Below, one piece after another: positions 10,072-19,385 of a stretch of DNA of 64,000 nucleotides. Below the pieces are notes generated by a model. The model was not told the DNA's origin, did no database searches, and saw only the letters and a program-made list of their open reading frames with translations. Made by a program: the position numbers and the translations under genes. Position 1 is the stretch's first letter; every line of letters begins with the position of its first letter. Source of the DNA: Enterobacter chengduensis (GTDB taxonomy: Bacteria; Pseudomonadota; Gammaproteobacteria; Enterobacterales; Enterobacteriaceae); assembly GCF_001984825.2 (NCBI RefSeq), contig NZ_CP043318.1:4464001-4528000 (forward strand). Reading direction: 5' to 3'.

Positions 10072-10647
10072 ATGAAGGCTTTATCGACCCTCGCAGTCCT
10101 TATGTCTGCACTACTGCTTCAGGGATGTATCGCTGCGGCCGTTGTGGGTACCGCCGCGGTAGGCACCAAAGCGGCGACCGATCCACGCTCTGTCGGGACG
10201 CAGGTGGATGACGGCACGCTGGAGCTGCGCGTCAACAGTGCGCTGTCGAAAGACGAACAAATCAAGAAAGAGGCGCGTATCAACGTGACGGCCTATCAGG
10301 GCAAAGTGCTGCTGGCAGGCCAGGCGCCGAATATGGAGCTCGCCTCGCGTGCGAAACAGATTGCGATGGGCGTAGAAGGGACCACAGAGGTGTTTAACGA
10401 AGTGCGTCAGGGCAAGCCAATTGGCCTGGGTGACGCCTCTTCCGATACCTGGATCACCACCAAAGTGCGTTCCCAACTGCTGGGCTCGGACCAGGTGAAA
10501 TCCTCCAACGTGAAAGTGACGACTGAAAACGGCGAAGTGTTCCTGCTGGGTCTGGTGACCGACCGTGAAGGAAAAGCGGCGGCCGATATCGCCAGCCGGG
10601 TGAGCGGCGTGAAGCACGTCACCACCGCGTTTACTTACATTAAATAA
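10072..10647 (+). CDS. dolP: Outer-membrane lipoprotein DolP (YraP), dual BON domain
   Basis: 191-residue lipoprotein with lipobox LLQGC (Cys19) and two BON domains (about residues 46-115 and 124-190). DolP localises to the division site and to stressed outer membrane, supports envelope integrity, and affects amidase activation and BAM function. The second BON domain contributes anionic-phospholipid binding in E. coli. It is the last gene of the lpoA-yraN-diaA-dolP run and ends at a strong terminator. A sigma-E promoter is known in E. coli; I could not place it confidently here. Confidence 0.95.
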   Translation: MKALSTLAVLMSALLLQGCIAAAVVGTAAVGTKAATDPRSVGTQVDDGTLELRVNSALSKDEQIKKEARINVTAYQGKVLLAGQAPNMELASRAKQIAMGVEGTTEVFNEVRQGKPIGLGDASSDTWITTKVRSQLLGSDQVKSSNVKVTTENGEVFLLGLVTDREGKAAADIASRVSGVKHVTTAFTYIK

Positions 10648-10650
10648 AAA

Positions 10651-10677
10651 AATCCCCTCAAGTGAGGGGATTGTTTT
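10651..10677 (+). terminator. dolP intrinsic terminator
   Basis: Ten-base stem AATCCCCTCA / TGAGGGGATT with an AG loop followed by GTTTTGT, just after the dolP stop codon. Confidence 0.85.
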
Positions 10678-10678
10678 G

Positions 10679-10707
10679 TAGGCCCGGTAAGCGTAGCGCC
10701 ACCGGGC
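10679..10707 (-). repeat. REP-type palindrome
   Basis: Copy 3 of the family (TAGGCCCGGTAAGCGTAGCG, then CCACCGGGC), between the convergent dolP and yraQ genes. It abuts the yraQ stop codon and is followed by TTTTT on the plus strand. Confidence 0.7.
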
Positions 10708-10712
10708 GTTTT

Positions 10713-11750
10713 TCACAGAAGCGCAATACTCCCCACCATCACCCCACTTAACGCCACCAGCCCAGCGGTCAGCCACAGCGCTTTCGCCGGGAACGACTTA
10801 CGCAGCATGATAAGCGACGGGAGACTGATCGCCGGCAGCGTAATCAGCAGCGCCAGCGCCGGCGCGGTGCCCATACCTGCCAGCATCATGGTCTGAACAA
10901 TCGGGATCTCCGCCGCCGTTGGGATCACAAACAGGCAGCCTGCAACGGCCATCGCAATCACCCACATCAGCGTGTTGTCGATAGCGCCATCCGCATGCGG
11001 GAAGAGCCAGACGCGCGCCGCCCCGAGAACCAGCACCGCCAGTATATAGACCGGAATGGTGCTCCAGAAAAGCTGCCATAGCGCCCGGCCCCAGCGGGCA
11101 AAGAACCCGCCCTGCGGCTCGCTGACGTCCAGCTCAACAGACGCGGACGCTGGCGCCTTATCCTTCACCAAATTCTGCACCAGCGTCGCCACCACCAGCA
11201 CGGTCAGCAGCCCGGCCACCAGACGAATAAACGCGAAATGCCAGCCCAGCACAAAGCCCATAAACACCAGAGTTGCCGGGTTGAGCAGCGGGTTGCCCAT
11301 CCAGAACGCCAGCGCGCCGCCCATCGATACGCGCTGACGGCGCATTCCTGCCGCCACGGGCGCGGCGCAGCACGAACACATCATGCCCGGCAGGGAGAAA
11401 ATCGTCCCCAGCAGCGTGCCCTGAAAGCGCGGCTGACCAAGCGTTTTCACCAGCCAGTTGCGCGAGATAAGCACCTGAATCAGCGAGCCCAGGATCACGC
11501 CGAGTACGGCGGCCTTCCAGACGGCAAGGAAGTAGACCATGGCGTAATCCCACGCCGCCTGAAGCGGGCTGGCATCAGCCTGCGCGAGAATAGATTTACC
11601 GATGCTGTGCGTTTCTGCGGCGGTGAAGGCTTTACCGTAGTACGGCTGCCATTTCACGTACCAGAGGCCAACAATGACCACGAGAAAGAAGAGTGCGGGC
11701 TTCCACCATTGAACAGGTGTTGCCGCCTGAGATGAAGACTGACCAGTCAT
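10713..11750 (-). CDS. yraQ: Predicted permease YraQ (UPF0718/ArsP-like)
   Basis: 345-residue polytopic inner-membrane protein of the DUF318/UPF0718 family, which includes the organoarsenical efflux permease ArsP. I count about eight hydrophobic segments, the first at about residues 15-32. The most striking motif is MMCSCCAAPVAAGMRRQ in the middle, followed by GNPLLNPATL; the cysteine cluster is typical of the family and could bind thiophilic substrates. Substrate and physiological role are unknown. It is the downstream member of a pair with yraR, convergent to dolP. Confidence 0.88.
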   Translation of the reverse strand: MTGQSSSQAATPVQWWKPALFFLVVIVGLWYVKWQPYYGKAFTAAETHSIGKSILAQADASPLQAAWDYAMVYFLAVWKAAVLGVILGSLIQVLISRNWLVKTLGQPRFQGTLLGTIFSLPGMMCSCCAAPVAAGMRRQRVSMGGALAFWMGNPLLNPATLVFMGFVLGWHFAFIRLVAGLLTVLVVATLVQNLVKDKAPASASVELDVSEPQGGFFARWGRALWQLFWSTIPVYILAVLVLGAARVWLFPHADGAIDNTLMWVIAMAVAGCLFVIPTAAEIPIVQTMMLAGMGTAPALALLITLPAISLPSLIMLRKSFPAKALWLTAGLVALSGVMVGSIALL

Positions 11751-11790
11751 AGCATTCCCCGGAGAGTATTAGGTTATTAGCCGGGGGAGT

Positions 11791-12435
11791 TTACGCCTCG
11801 CCCTGCGCGATTTCACGCAGTTTTGCCGAAGGGATGATGTTTACGCCCGCTTTCGACGGGGCGAGTCCCTCTTTTAACATCGCCCGCGCGACGTCCCGCG
11901 CCTCGATGGCCTTCCAGTTGCCGGGAAGGATTCGAAACAGCGGGGCCAGGATCGACTCGTTAAAGCGGCGCTCGTCCCGGTGGCCGATGAGCATCGAAGG
12001 GCGCGCAATCGTGAGTTGCTCCCATTTCTGCGCGATCAGCGCCTCCTCCATCTTGCCCTTCACCTTGTTGTAGAAGAAAGGCGATCCGGCGCTGGCGCCC
12101 AGCGCGCTGACCACCAGAAAATGTCTGGCCCCCAGCTTTTTCGCCGCGAGCGCGGTATCCACCACCAGCGTATAGTCGGCGTGGATAAATGCCTCTTTGC
12201 TACCCGCCTCCCGCCGCGTGGTGCCCAGACAGCAAAAGGCGATATCAATCGGGTCCTGCACCTGCGCCAGCGCATCCGTCAGCTGCGGATCGTGCGGATT
12301 AAAAACGCCGGAAATGTCCGCCAGCGGTCGACGCGTCGGGGCGGCAATGTAGTTCACGCGGCGATCCTGAATCAGCAGCCGCAGCAGATGATCGCCAACC
12401 AGCCCGGTCGCACCGGTAATCAATACCTGACTCAT
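11791..12435 (-). CDS. yraR: NAD(P)-binding Rossmann protein YraR
   Basis: 214-residue atypical short-chain dehydrogenase/NAD(P)H-binding protein (HTATIP2/TIP30-like). The nucleotide motif GATGLVG is at residues 8-14, with [10 protein letters not shown] and the conserved [13 protein letters not shown]. The ATG at 12435 is chosen because [11 protein letters not shown] is the conserved N terminus and a GGGGA ribosome-binding site precedes it; an upstream in-frame ATG at 12486 is unlikely. Function is unassigned. It lies 40 bp upstream of yraQ on the same strand. Confidence 0.9.
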   Translation of the reverse strand: MSQVLITGATGLVGDHLLRLLIQDRRVNYIAAPTRRPLADISGVFNPHDPQLTDALAQVQDPIDIAFCCLGTTRREAGSKEAFIHADYTLVVDTALAAKKLGARHFLVVSALGASAGSPFFYNKVKGKMEEALIAQKWEQLTIARPSMLIGHRDERRFNESILAPLFRILPGNWKAIEARDVARAMLKEGLAPSKAGVNIIPSAKLREIAQGEA

Positions 12436-12563
12436 CGTATCCCCTTTACAGAATTGTCCGTTTGCGAACTCAGCATCGTCGACCACACTTAGAAGTCTGT
12501 TACAGGTAAGTATTTACCACAAGCGGAGAAAAATCAGTCTGAAGCGAAAACAACGGAGGAAGC

Positions 12564-13082
12564 ATGGGTAAGAAAATCGCAGTCTTGATTACCGACGAGT
12601 TTGAAGATTCAGAATTCACCTCTCCTGCAGAGGCGTTCCGCAAGGCGGGACATGAGGTCATCACCATTGAGAAAGAGGCGGGCAAAACGGTCACAGGCCA
12701 TAAGGGCGAGGCGAGCGTGACTATCGACGAGAACATCGATAACGTTAGCCCCTCCGATTTTGACGCCCTGCTGTTACCCGGCGGCCATTCACCGGACTCC
12801 CTGCGCGGAGACGATCGTTTCGTGACCTTTACGCGGGACTTCGTCGCGACCGGCAAACCGGTCTTTGCCATCTGTCACGGCCCGCAGCTGCTCATTAGCG
12901 CAGAAGTGGTTCGGGGGCGTAAGCTTACCGCCGTGAAGCCGATCGTTATCGATCTAAAAAACGCGGGAGCCGAGTTTTACGATCAGGAGGTGGTCAACGA
13001 CAAAGACCAGCTGATCACCAGCCGGACTCCGGACGATCTCCCGGCGTTTAACCGCGAAGCGCTACGCCTGCTCGGCGCGTAG
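12564..13082 (+). CDS. yhbO: DJ-1/PfpI family protein/nucleic-acid deglycase YhbO
   Basis: 172-residue DJ-1/ThiJ/PfpI protein. Homologues act on glyoxal- and methylglyoxal-modified proteins and nucleotides (or as glutathione-independent glyoxalases, which is debated) and protect against stress. The nucleophile elbow AICHGPQ places Cys104 and His105 as expected. Length equals E. coli YhbO (172). A GGAGGA ribosome-binding site precedes the ATG. Its 3' end overlaps the convergent yhbP by 21 bp. Confidence 0.95.
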   Translation: MGKKIAVLITDEFEDSEFTSPAEAFRKAGHEVITIEKEAGKTVTGHKGEASVTIDENIDNVSPSDFDALLLPGGHSPDSLRGDDRFVTFTRDFVATGKPVFAICHGPQLLISAEVVRGRKLTAVKPIVIDLKNAGAEFYDQEVVNDKDQLITSRTPDDLPAFNREALRLLGA

Positions 13083-13496
13083 CCAGTGCAGCTTCTTGCC
13101 AAAACCCAGGGTGTTGTCGGTAAATTTCAGCTCATCGAGGCGAATTTCCCATACCGGGGCTTTTAGCGCAGCGGCAACCGGAAAGCGGCGCGTGTAGTGC
13201 TTACGACGCGCGTCGCTCTCTTCTCCGTCCAGACGACGAATTTCCCCTTTGAACTGCACGCCGCGGATCAGCGCGACCGTCTTCGGCTGGCCATTCACCG
13301 TGCCTGCGACCTTCGCCTGCTGGCCGGTCATTTGCGCATGACGCGTTTTGTCTTCGCTCATGACGTAAAACGCCACGCGTTCCGGATCGTAGTAGTAAAA
13401 CGCGTTTGCGCACCACATCTCTTCGTCTTTACAGACGCACCAGGTGACAACATGCTGCTTCGCCAGCCAGCGGCTAATGGCGGCCAGTGTTTCCAT
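13062..13496 (-). CDS. yhbP: UPF0306 family protein YhbP
   Basis: 144-residue member of the pyridoxamine-5'-phosphate-oxidase-like split-barrel family (UPF0306), close to E. coli YhbP (147). Recognisable stretches are [20 protein letters not shown] and [17 protein letters not shown]. The fold suggests flavin or small-ligand binding, but no activity is established. It is divergent from yhbQ and overlaps the end of yhbO tail to tail. Confidence 0.9.
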   Translation of the reverse strand: METLAAISRWLAKQHVVTWCVCKDEEMWCANAFYYYDPERVAFYVMSEDKTRHAQMTGQQAKVAGTVNGQPKTVALIRGVQFKGEIRRLDGEESDARRKHYTRRFPVAAALKAPVWEIRLDELKFTDNTLGFGKKLHWLRAEQA

Positions 13497-13552
13497 TTTC
13501 GCTCTCTCTCATGCTATGGTGCGTTCACCTTAACATACTGAATCTGTTTACC

Positions 13553-13840
13553 GTGTGCTGGTTTCTCTATCTTGTCCGAACCGCTGATAACGCACTCTAC
13601 ACCGGGATCACCACCGATGTGGCCCGGCGTTTTTTACAACATCAAACGGGGAAAGGGGCAAAAGCGCTGCGGGGGAAAGGGGAATTACGGCTCGCCTTTT
13701 CGGCCCACGTCGGTGACCGAGCGCTGGCGCTCAGGCTGGAATACCGGATTAAACAGCTGACGAAGCGCCAGAAAGAGCGCCTCGTGACCGGAGACGGCTC
13801 CTTTGAGGCGCTACGCGAGAGCCTGATTAAAAGCGATTGA
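13553..13840 (+). CDS. yhbQ: GIY-YIG domain protein YhbQ
   Basis: About 95-residue single-domain GIY-YIG nuclease-superfamily protein (UPF0213). The diagnostic [16 protein letters not shown] and the downstream [13 protein letters not shown] match E. coli YhbQ. E. coli has been reported to use it in DNA damage responses; activity here is inferred. The start is uncertain: the homologous N terminus (M-x-x-W-F-L-Y) suggests the GTG at 13553, but no good Shine-Dalgarno precedes it. An in-frame ATG at 13487 would add 22 unrelated residues. It overlaps yhbS tail to tail by 14 bp. Confidence 0.85.
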   Translation: MCWFLYLVRTADNALYTGITTDVARRFLQHQTGKGAKALRGKGELRLAFSAHVGDRALALRLEYRIKQLTKRQKERLVTGDGSFEALRESLIKSD

Positions 13841-14330
13841 AATGGTCGTGGTACTCAACCAGGCCATGCACGCCGTTGAGCGCGTCGTCCGCCAGGCGAT
13901 GCACCTGGAAGGCGGATTCCGTACCCGGCCAGCGACAGCGCAGATCGTAATGCGCGGCCTGCTCAAAGCCTAAACGGCCATAGAATGCCGGATCGCCCAG
14001 CGTGACAACGGCGGCGTAACCGAACTCATTGAGCGAATCCAGCCCTTCATAGACGAGCTGACGCGCCAGCCCCTGCCCGCGATAGCTTTCATCCACCGCC
14101 AGCGGCGCCATGCCAACCCACTGGAGCTCTTCGCCCTGAACGATGACCGGGCTGAAGGCTACATAGCCCACTACCTGACCTTCGTCATCGGTGGCAACCA
14201 GCCCCAGCGTAATCAGGCCGTCTTCACGAAGATCGTGGACCAGTTGAGCTTCGGCATCGCTCTCAAAGGCGCGTCGCAGCAGCGCATCGATCCCCGGCGC
14301 ATCAATCCCAATTTCGACTCGAATCAGCAT
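13827..14330 (-). CDS. yhbS: GNAT acetyltransferase YhbS
   Basis: 167-residue GNAT N-acetyltransferase. The acetyl-CoA loop is the R-G-x-G-x-A type motif in [19 protein letters not shown], followed by the typical [13 protein letters not shown]. Its substrate is unknown. Length matches E. coli YhbS (167). It overlaps the 3' end of ubiT by 7 bp and is probably translated from the same transcript. Confidence 0.92.
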   Translation of the reverse strand: MLIRVEIGIDAPGIDALLRRAFESDAEAQLVHDLREDGLITLGLVATDDEGQVVGYVAFSPVIVQGEELQWVGMAPLAVDESYRGQGLARQLVYEGLDSLNEFGYAAVVTLGDPAFYGRLGFEQAAHYDLRCRWPGTESAFQVHRLADDALNGVHGLVEYHDHFNRF

Positions 14331-14848
14331 GGCTCACCTACTGAAGTGTGTTTACCGTCCGGCGGGGTTTTCAGCCCGGCCTCAACGAAATCTGCCATTT
14401 GCATTAACATCACGCGCAGCGCTTTCGGCATCTGCTCCAGCTCAATGGCATCCATTAAATTCTTCACGTACAGGCCCAGCTCCGTGTCGCCTTCAATCAC
14501 CAGACGGCGCTGGAAGAAGAGCGTATCCGGATCCTGCTTACGCGCGGCGATCATCAGCAGATCGCTGGCGTTGGCGCTAAAGCTCACATCCGCCTCGGCG
14601 GATTCGCGGACGATCAGCTGGCCATTCTCAACGGAGGTAAACCAGCGCAGCCCGATGTCGCGCACTTCAATGCTCAACCAGCGGCCTTCCAGGAATTCCA
14701 GCTCGCCATCCTGCAGCGCCTGGCGGAACTGCCAGCTCAGGACCTGCTCCAGCACCTGGCGTTTAAGCGCGAACGGCGCCAGCTTGACCGGCACGCTCAG
14801 CATTGATGGACCAAATTGTACGAGACGTGAACGCAGTTTATCCAGCAC
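14324..14848 (-). CDS. ubiT: O2-independent ubiquinone biosynthesis accessory factor UbiT
   Basis: 174-residue SCP2-domain protein (formerly YhbT). With UbiU and UbiV it is needed to make ubiquinone without oxygen, and is thought to bind hydrophobic prenyl intermediates like its aerobic relative UbiJ. The SCP2 lipid-binding fold covers about residues 45-140. It is divergent from ubiUV, an arrangement conserved in E. coli, and is followed by yhbS with an overlap. Confidence 0.93.
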   Translation of the reverse strand: MLDKLRSRLVQFGPSMLSVPVKLAPFALKRQVLEQVLSWQFRQALQDGELEFLEGRWLSIEVRDIGLRWFTSVENGQLIVRESAEADVSFSANASDLLMIAARKQDPDTLFFQRRLVIEGDTELGLYVKNLMDAIELEQMPKALRVMLMQMADFVEAGLKTPPDGKHTSVGEPC

Positions 14849-14972
14849 GAGCTTTACTCCCTGATATCTATAGTCCGGCTATTTTGCCATATCCGACGCG
14901 TAACATAGCGGCGTAAATCAACAAACCGTCGTCCGCCGTACCTCATTATTGGTGCCATCAATACGCCATTAG

Positions 14973-14986
14973 CTGCCTTAAATCAA
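14973..14986. promoter_or_regulatory. Possible FNR site between ubiT and ubiU
   Basis: Read on the minus strand this is TTGAT-TTAA-GGCAG: a perfect left FNR half-site, but the right half matches the consensus ATCAA at only two positions. A second isolated ATCAA half-site lies near 14916-14920. FNR control of ubiUVT is reported in E. coli; placement here is tentative. No other feature is seen in the 210-bp divergent gap. Confidence 0.35.
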
Positions 14987-15059
14987 AAATTGTCGCGTAT
15001 GGGTTAATTAAAATCCCAGCTCGTTAACAATTTTGCGATCGACTACATCAGGATAAATT

Positions 15060-16055
15060 ATGGAGCTGCTCTGCCCTGCCGGAAACCTTCCGGCGCTTAA
15101 GGCGGCCATCGAAAATGGGGCCGATGCGGTCTATATCGGGCTGAAGGATGATACCAACGCCCGCCATTTTGCCGGCCTCAACTTCACGGAGAAAAAGCTT
15201 CAGGAAGCCGTTAACTTCGTTCACCAGCACCGCCGCAAACTGCATATCGCCATTAATACCTTTGCGCATCCTGACGGCTACGCGCGCTGGCAGCGTGCGG
15301 TGGATATGGCGGCTCAGCTGGGGGCCGACGCGCTGATCCTGGCCGACCTCGCCATGCTTGAGTATGCGGCAGAACGCTATCCCCATATTGAGCGCCACGT
15401 CTCTGTTCAGGCATCTGCCACCAACGAAGAGGCGGTGCGTTTTTATCATCGACACTTTGACGTGGCCCGCGTGGTGCTGCCGCGCGTGCTCTCTATTCAT
15501 CAGGTTAAGCAACTCGCGCGCGTCACGCCAGTGCCGCTGGAGGTTTTTGCCTTTGGCAGCCTGTGCATTATGGCCGAAGGCCGTTGCTATCTTTCTTCTT
15601 ACTTAACCGGTGAATCACCGAATACCGTCGGGGCCTGCTCCCCTGCCCGCTTTGTCCGCTGGCAGCAAACCCCGCAGGGGCTGGAGTCGCGCCTGAACGA
15701 GGTGCTGATCGACCGCTATCAGGACGGCGAAAACGCCGGTTATCCCACCCTGTGTAAAGGGCGCTATCTGGTCGATGGCGAACGCTACCACGCGCTAGAG
15801 GAACCTACCAGCCTCAACACGCTGGAGCTGCTGCCGGAACTGCTGGCGGCCAATATAGCCTCGGTGAAAATCGAAGGTCGTCAGCGCAGCCCGGCCTACG
15901 TGAGCCAGGTGGCGAAAGTGTGGCGTCAGGCCATCGACCGCTGCATGGCGGACCCGCAGAACTACGCGCCGCAGCAGGCCTGGATGGAGACGCTGGGCGC
16001 CATGTCCGAGGGCACGCAAACGACGCTTGGCGCCTATCACCGTAAATGGCAGTGA
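15060..16055 (+). CDS. ubiU: O2-independent ubiquinone hydroxylation factor UbiU
   Basis: 331-residue U32-peptidase-family protein (formerly YhbU). UbiU and UbiV form a complex with [4Fe-4S] clusters that supports hydroxylation of the ubiquinone ring using prephenate as oxygen donor under anoxia. The four cluster cysteines expected for UbiU are visible in FGSLCIMAEGRCYLSS (two), VGACSPARF and YPTLCKGRY. The start MELLCPAGNLPALKAAIENG is conserved. It lies 7 bp upstream of ubiV. Confidence 0.95.
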   Translation: MELLCPAGNLPALKAAIENGADAVYIGLKDDTNARHFAGLNFTEKKLQEAVNFVHQHRRKLHIAINTFAHPDGYARWQRAVDMAAQLGADALILADLAMLEYAAERYPHIERHVSVQASATNEEAVRFYHRHFDVARVVLPRVLSIHQVKQLARVTPVPLEVFAFGSLCIMAEGRCYLSSYLTGESPNTVGACSPARFVRWQQTPQGLESRLNEVLIDRYQDGENAGYPTLCKGRYLVDGERYHALEEPTSLNTLELLPELLAANIASVKIEGRQRSPAYVSQVAKVWRQAIDRCMADPQNYAPQQAWMETLGAMSEGTQTTLGAYHRKWQ

Positions 16056-16062
16056 GATAACC

Positions 16063-16941
16063 ATGAAATATTCATTAGGACCGGTGCTCTACTACTGGCC
16101 AAAAGAGACGCTGGAAGATTTTTACCAACAGGCCGCCGCCAGCAGCGCCGATGTGATTTACCTGGGAGAAGCGGTGTGCAGCAAGCGCCGCGCCACCAAA
16201 GTGGGCGACTGGCTGGAGATGGCGAAAAGCCTGGCCGGGAGCGGCAAGCAGGTGGTGCTCTCCACGCTCGCGCTGGTGCAGGCCTCGTCCGAGCTTGGCG
16301 AGCTGAAACGCTACGTAGAGAACGGCGAGTTCCTGCTGGAAGCGAGCGATCTCGGCGTGGTGAACATGTGCGCCGACCGCAGGCTGCCGTTTGTCGCGGG
16401 TCATGCACTGAACTGCTATAACGCCGTGACCCTGCGCCTGCTGCTCAAGCAGGGGATGACGCGCTGGTGCATGCCGGTAGAGCTCTCGCGCGACTGGCTG
16501 GCAAACCTGCTGAATCAGTGCGAAGAGCTGGGCATTCGCAACCAGTTTGAAGTGGAAGTGCTGAGCTATGGCCATCTCCCGCTGGCCTACTCCGCCCGCT
16601 GCTTTACCGCGCGCTCGGAAGACCGGCCGAAAGACGAATGCGAAACCTGCTGTATTAAGTACCCGAACGGCCGCAGCGTGCTGTCGCAGGAGAATCAGCA
16701 GGTCTTTGTCCTGAACGGCATTCAAACCATGAGCGGCTATGTCTATAACCTCGGCAACGAGCTGGCGTCGATGGCCGGGCTGGTGGATATGGTGCGCCTG
16801 TCGCCGCTGGATACCGGCGTGTTCGCGATGCTGGACGCCTTCCGCGCGAACGAAAACGGCGCAGCTCCGCTGCCGTTGACCGCAAACAGCGACTGCAACG
16901 GCTACTGGAGACGGTTAGCCGGGCTGGAACTGCAGGCGTAA
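16063..16941 (+). CDS. ubiV: O2-independent ubiquinone hydroxylation factor UbiV
   Basis: 292-residue partner of UbiU, also U32 family and also binding a [4Fe-4S] cluster. Cluster cysteines are Cys39 (GEAVCSKRR) and the group in SARCFTARSED and DECETCCIK. The ATG at 16063 gives MKYSLGPVLYYWPKE, identical at the start to E. coli YhbV; an earlier in-frame ATG at 16027 lies inside ubiU. Being 7 bp from ubiU it is almost certainly co-transcribed. Confidence 0.95.
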   Translation: MKYSLGPVLYYWPKETLEDFYQQAAASSADVIYLGEAVCSKRRATKVGDWLEMAKSLAGSGKQVVLSTLALVQASSELGELKRYVENGEFLLEASDLGVVNMCADRRLPFVAGHALNCYNAVTLRLLLKQGMTRWCMPVELSRDWLANLLNQCEELGIRNQFEVEVLSYGHLPLAYSARCFTARSEDRPKDECETCCIKYPNGRSVLSQENQQVFVLNGIQTMSGYVYNLGNELASMAGLVDMVRLSPLDTGVFAMLDAFRANENGAAPLPLTANSDCNGYWRRLAGLELQA

Positions 16942-16946
16942 AAAAG

Positions 16947-17015
16947 GCTCACTTTGTTAACAACGGTTATCATTTTTTAATGCAGTATTAAAGATTGACC
17001 GTCGACAAAGTGAGC
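16947..17015. repeat. Perfect 11-bp inverted repeat upstream of yhbW
   Basis: GCTCACTTTGT at 16947-16957 is the exact reverse complement of ACAAAGTGAGC at 17005-17015; the arms are 47 bp apart. The right arm ends 4 bp before the yhbW ATG and includes the likely ribosome-binding sequence GTGAG. It could be a two-half-site operator around the yhbW promoter or, if transcribed whole, a stem that hides the ribosome-binding site. No flanking target duplication is seen. Confidence 0.7.
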
Positions 17016-17019
17016 TGTT

Positions 17020-18027
17020 ATGACTGACAAAACCCTTCCGTTTTCGGTGCTGGATCTGGCGCCGATCCCACAAGGCGCCTCGGCAAGAGAGGCCTTTTCG
17101 CACTCTCTCGACCTGGCTCAGCTGGCTGAAAAGCGTGGCTATCAGCGCTACTGGCTGGCCGAGCACCACAACATGGTAGGCATTGCCAGCGCCGCCACCT
17201 CGGTACTGATTGGCTATCTGGCGGCAAATACCACCACCCTGCACCTGGGCTCCGGCGGCGTGATGCTGCCCAACCACGCCCCGCTGGTGATCGCCGAGCA
17301 GTTCGGCACCCTGAATACCCTCTATCCGGGACGTATCGATTTAGGGCTTGGCCGCGCGCCGGGCAGCGATCAGCCGACCATGCGCGCCCTGCGCCGCCAT
17401 ATGAGCGGCGATATCGACAACTTCCCGCGCGACGTGGCCGAGCTGGTGGACTGGTTCGACGCCCGCGATCCGAACCCGCACGTGCGGCCGGTGCCGGGCT
17501 ACGGCGAGAAGATCCCGGTCTGGCTCTTAGGCTCAAGCCTCTACAGCGCGCAGCTCGCCGCCCAGCTGGGGCTGCCGTTTGCGTTTGCCTCGCACTTCGC
17601 GCCGGATATGCTGCATCAGGCGCTGCATCTTTACCGCACGAACTTCAAGCCGTCCGAGCGTCTGGAGAAGCCGTACGCGATGGTGTGTATCAACATCATT
17701 GCCGCCGACAGCAATCGTGACGCGGAATTCCTGTTTACCTCCATGCAGCAGGCGTTTGTGAGGCTGCGTCGCGGCGAAACGGGCCAGCTTCCGCCGCCGG
17801 TAGAGAATATGCATCAGCTGTGGTCAGCCTCCGAACAGTACGGCGTACAGCAGGCGCTGAGCATGTCGCTGGTCGGCGATAAGGCGAAAGTGCGCCACGG
17901 GCTGGAGGCGGTGCTGCGCGAAACGCAGGCGGATGAGATTATGGTTAACGGCCAGATTTTCGATCACCAGGCGCGTTTGCATTCGTTCGATCTGGCGATG
18001 CAGGTGAAAGAGGAGTTGGTGGGGTAG
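17020..18027 (+). CDS. yhbW: Luciferase-like flavin monooxygenase YhbW
   Basis: 335-residue member of the bacterial luciferase-like monooxygenase superfamily (FMN- or F420-type TIM barrel). Family features include [19 protein letters not shown] near the N terminus, [15 protein letters not shown] and [12 protein letters not shown]. Substrate is unknown. Length equals E. coli YhbW (335). It stands alone between ubiV and the convergent mtr, with a distinctive inverted repeat in front of it. Confidence 0.92.
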   Translation: MTDKTLPFSVLDLAPIPQGASAREAFSHSLDLAQLAEKRGYQRYWLAEHHNMVGIASAATSVLIGYLAANTTTLHLGSGGVMLPNHAPLVIAEQFGTLNTLYPGRIDLGLGRAPGSDQPTMRALRRHMSGDIDNFPRDVAELVDWFDARDPNPHVRPVPGYGEKIPVWLLGSSLYSAQLAAQLGLPFAFASHFAPDMLHQALHLYRTNFKPSERLEKPYAMVCINIIAADSNRDAEFLFTSMQQAFVRLRRGETGQLPPPVENMHQLWSASEQYGVQQALSMSLVGDKAKVRHGLEAVLRETQADEIMVNGQIFDHQARLHSFDLAMQVKEELVG

Positions 18028-18041
18028 TTTTTTGCTTTGCT

Positions 18042-18062
18042 CCCTCTCCCTTTGGGAGAGGG
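18042..18062 (+). terminator. Hairpin between convergent yhbW and mtr
   Basis: Nine-base perfect stem CCCTCTCCC / GGGAGAGGG with a TTT loop, followed by CGGAGTGAGGG. There is no T-run on the plus strand, so termination strength is doubtful. From general knowledge, similar CCCTCTCCC palindromes recur between genes in many Proteobacteria; copy number in this genome is not known. Confidence 0.5.
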
Positions 18063-18089
18063 GCGGAGTGAGGGGGCAAGCCGCACGTT

Positions 18090-19334
18090 TTACTGATATA
18101 CCGGCAACAGGTTAAAGCTCGACAGCACGTGCACCAGCGCGTTACCCACCCCAAACACCAGGATTAGCGCAATCATCGGCTTGCCGCCCCAGACGCGGAA
18201 TTTCGGGCTACCAAAGCGTTTACGTGATTTACGCGCCAGCAGCGCGGGCACGATCGCCGCCCAGATGGTTGCCGCCAGCCCCGCATAGCCAATGGCGTAC
18301 AGAAAGCCGTTCGGCCACAGCAGGCCGCCCACAATCGGCGGCAGGAAGGTCAGCAGCGCGGTTTTGAAGCGCCCCAGCGCGGAATCATCAAAGCCAAACA
18401 GATCCGCCAGGTAGTCAAACAGGCCCAGCGTCACGCCGAGGAAAGAGCTCGCCACCGCAAAGTTAGAGAAGATCACCAGCAGCAGATCCAGGCTGCGGCT
18501 GTTCAGCACGCCGCTCAGGGCCTGCACCAGCACGTCGATGTTGCCGCCCTTCTGGGCAATGCCGATAAACTCCGGACGCGGGATGTTGCCCATCGTCCCC
18601 AGCAGCCAAATCACATACAGCCCCAGCGCCAGCAGCGTGCCGTAAACCAGACACTTCACGATGGTGCGCGGATCTTTGCCGTAGTACTTCATCAGGCTCG
18701 GCACGTTGCCGTGATAGCCGAACGACGCCAGGCAGAACGGCAGCGTCATGAGCAGGTACGGGGTGTAGGACGTATTCACTTCCGCGACGTTAAACAGCGT
18801 GGCGGGCGTCACGTGCCCCAGCAGGCTGCCGAAGGTCAGGAAGAAGGTGATGACCTTGGCGCCCAGCACGATCGCCGTCATGCGGCTCACCGCTTTGGTA
18901 CTCATCCAGACAATAAACGCCACGGCCAGCGCGAAGCACAGCCCCGCCAGACGCGCCGGAACGTTCAGCGACATCTCCGAGAAGGTGTGATGCAGAATCG
19001 AACCGCTCGCCGAAATATATGCGTAGGTCAGGATATAGAGCACAAAGGCGATGGACAGACCGTTCACCAGGTTCCAGCCCTTGCCCAGCAGATCTTTGGT
19101 GATGGTGTCGAAGCTGGAGCCGATACGGTAGTTCAGGTTGGCTTCGAGGATCATCAGCCCGGAATGGAGCATACAGAACCAGGTAAAGACCAGCGCGGCC
19201 AGCGACCAGAAGAACCACGCACCGGACATGACCACGGGCAGGGAGAACATCCCGGCACCTATAATGGTTCCGCCGATGATCACCACGCCGCCAAGCAGCG
19301 AAGGTGACGTTTGGGTGGTGGTTAGTGTCGCCAT
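18090..19334 (-). CDS. mtr: High-affinity tryptophan permease Mtr
   Basis: 414-residue amino-acid/proton symporter of the aromatic amino acid permease (HAAAP) family, with about eleven membrane segments. The N terminus [20 protein letters not shown] is the conserved first membrane helix. Length equals E. coli Mtr (414), and the identity over TnaB is supported by context next to deaD and by a TrpR operator in the promoter. It is transcribed alone and leftward. Confidence 0.95.
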   Translation of the reverse strand: MATLTTTQTSPSLLGGVVIIGGTIIGAGMFSLPVVMSGAWFFWSLAALVFTWFCMLHSGLMILEANLNYRIGSSFDTITKDLLGKGWNLVNGLSIAFVLYILTYAYISASGSILHHTFSEMSLNVPARLAGLCFALAVAFIVWMSTKAVSRMTAIVLGAKVITFFLTFGSLLGHVTPATLFNVAEVNTSYTPYLLMTLPFCLASFGYHGNVPSLMKYYGKDPRTIVKCLVYGTLLALGLYVIWLLGTMGNIPRPEFIGIAQKGGNIDVLVQALSGVLNSRSLDLLLVIFSNFAVASSFLGVTLGLFDYLADLFGFDDSALGRFKTALLTFLPPIVGGLLWPNGFLYAIGYAGLAATIWAAIVPALLARKSRKRFGSPKFRVWGGKPMIALILVFGVGNALVHVLSSFNLLPVYQ

Positions 19335-19385
19335 ACAGCCTTTTCTCCAGTCAATTATGCGGGAAGCATGTTAATGTGACGCACT

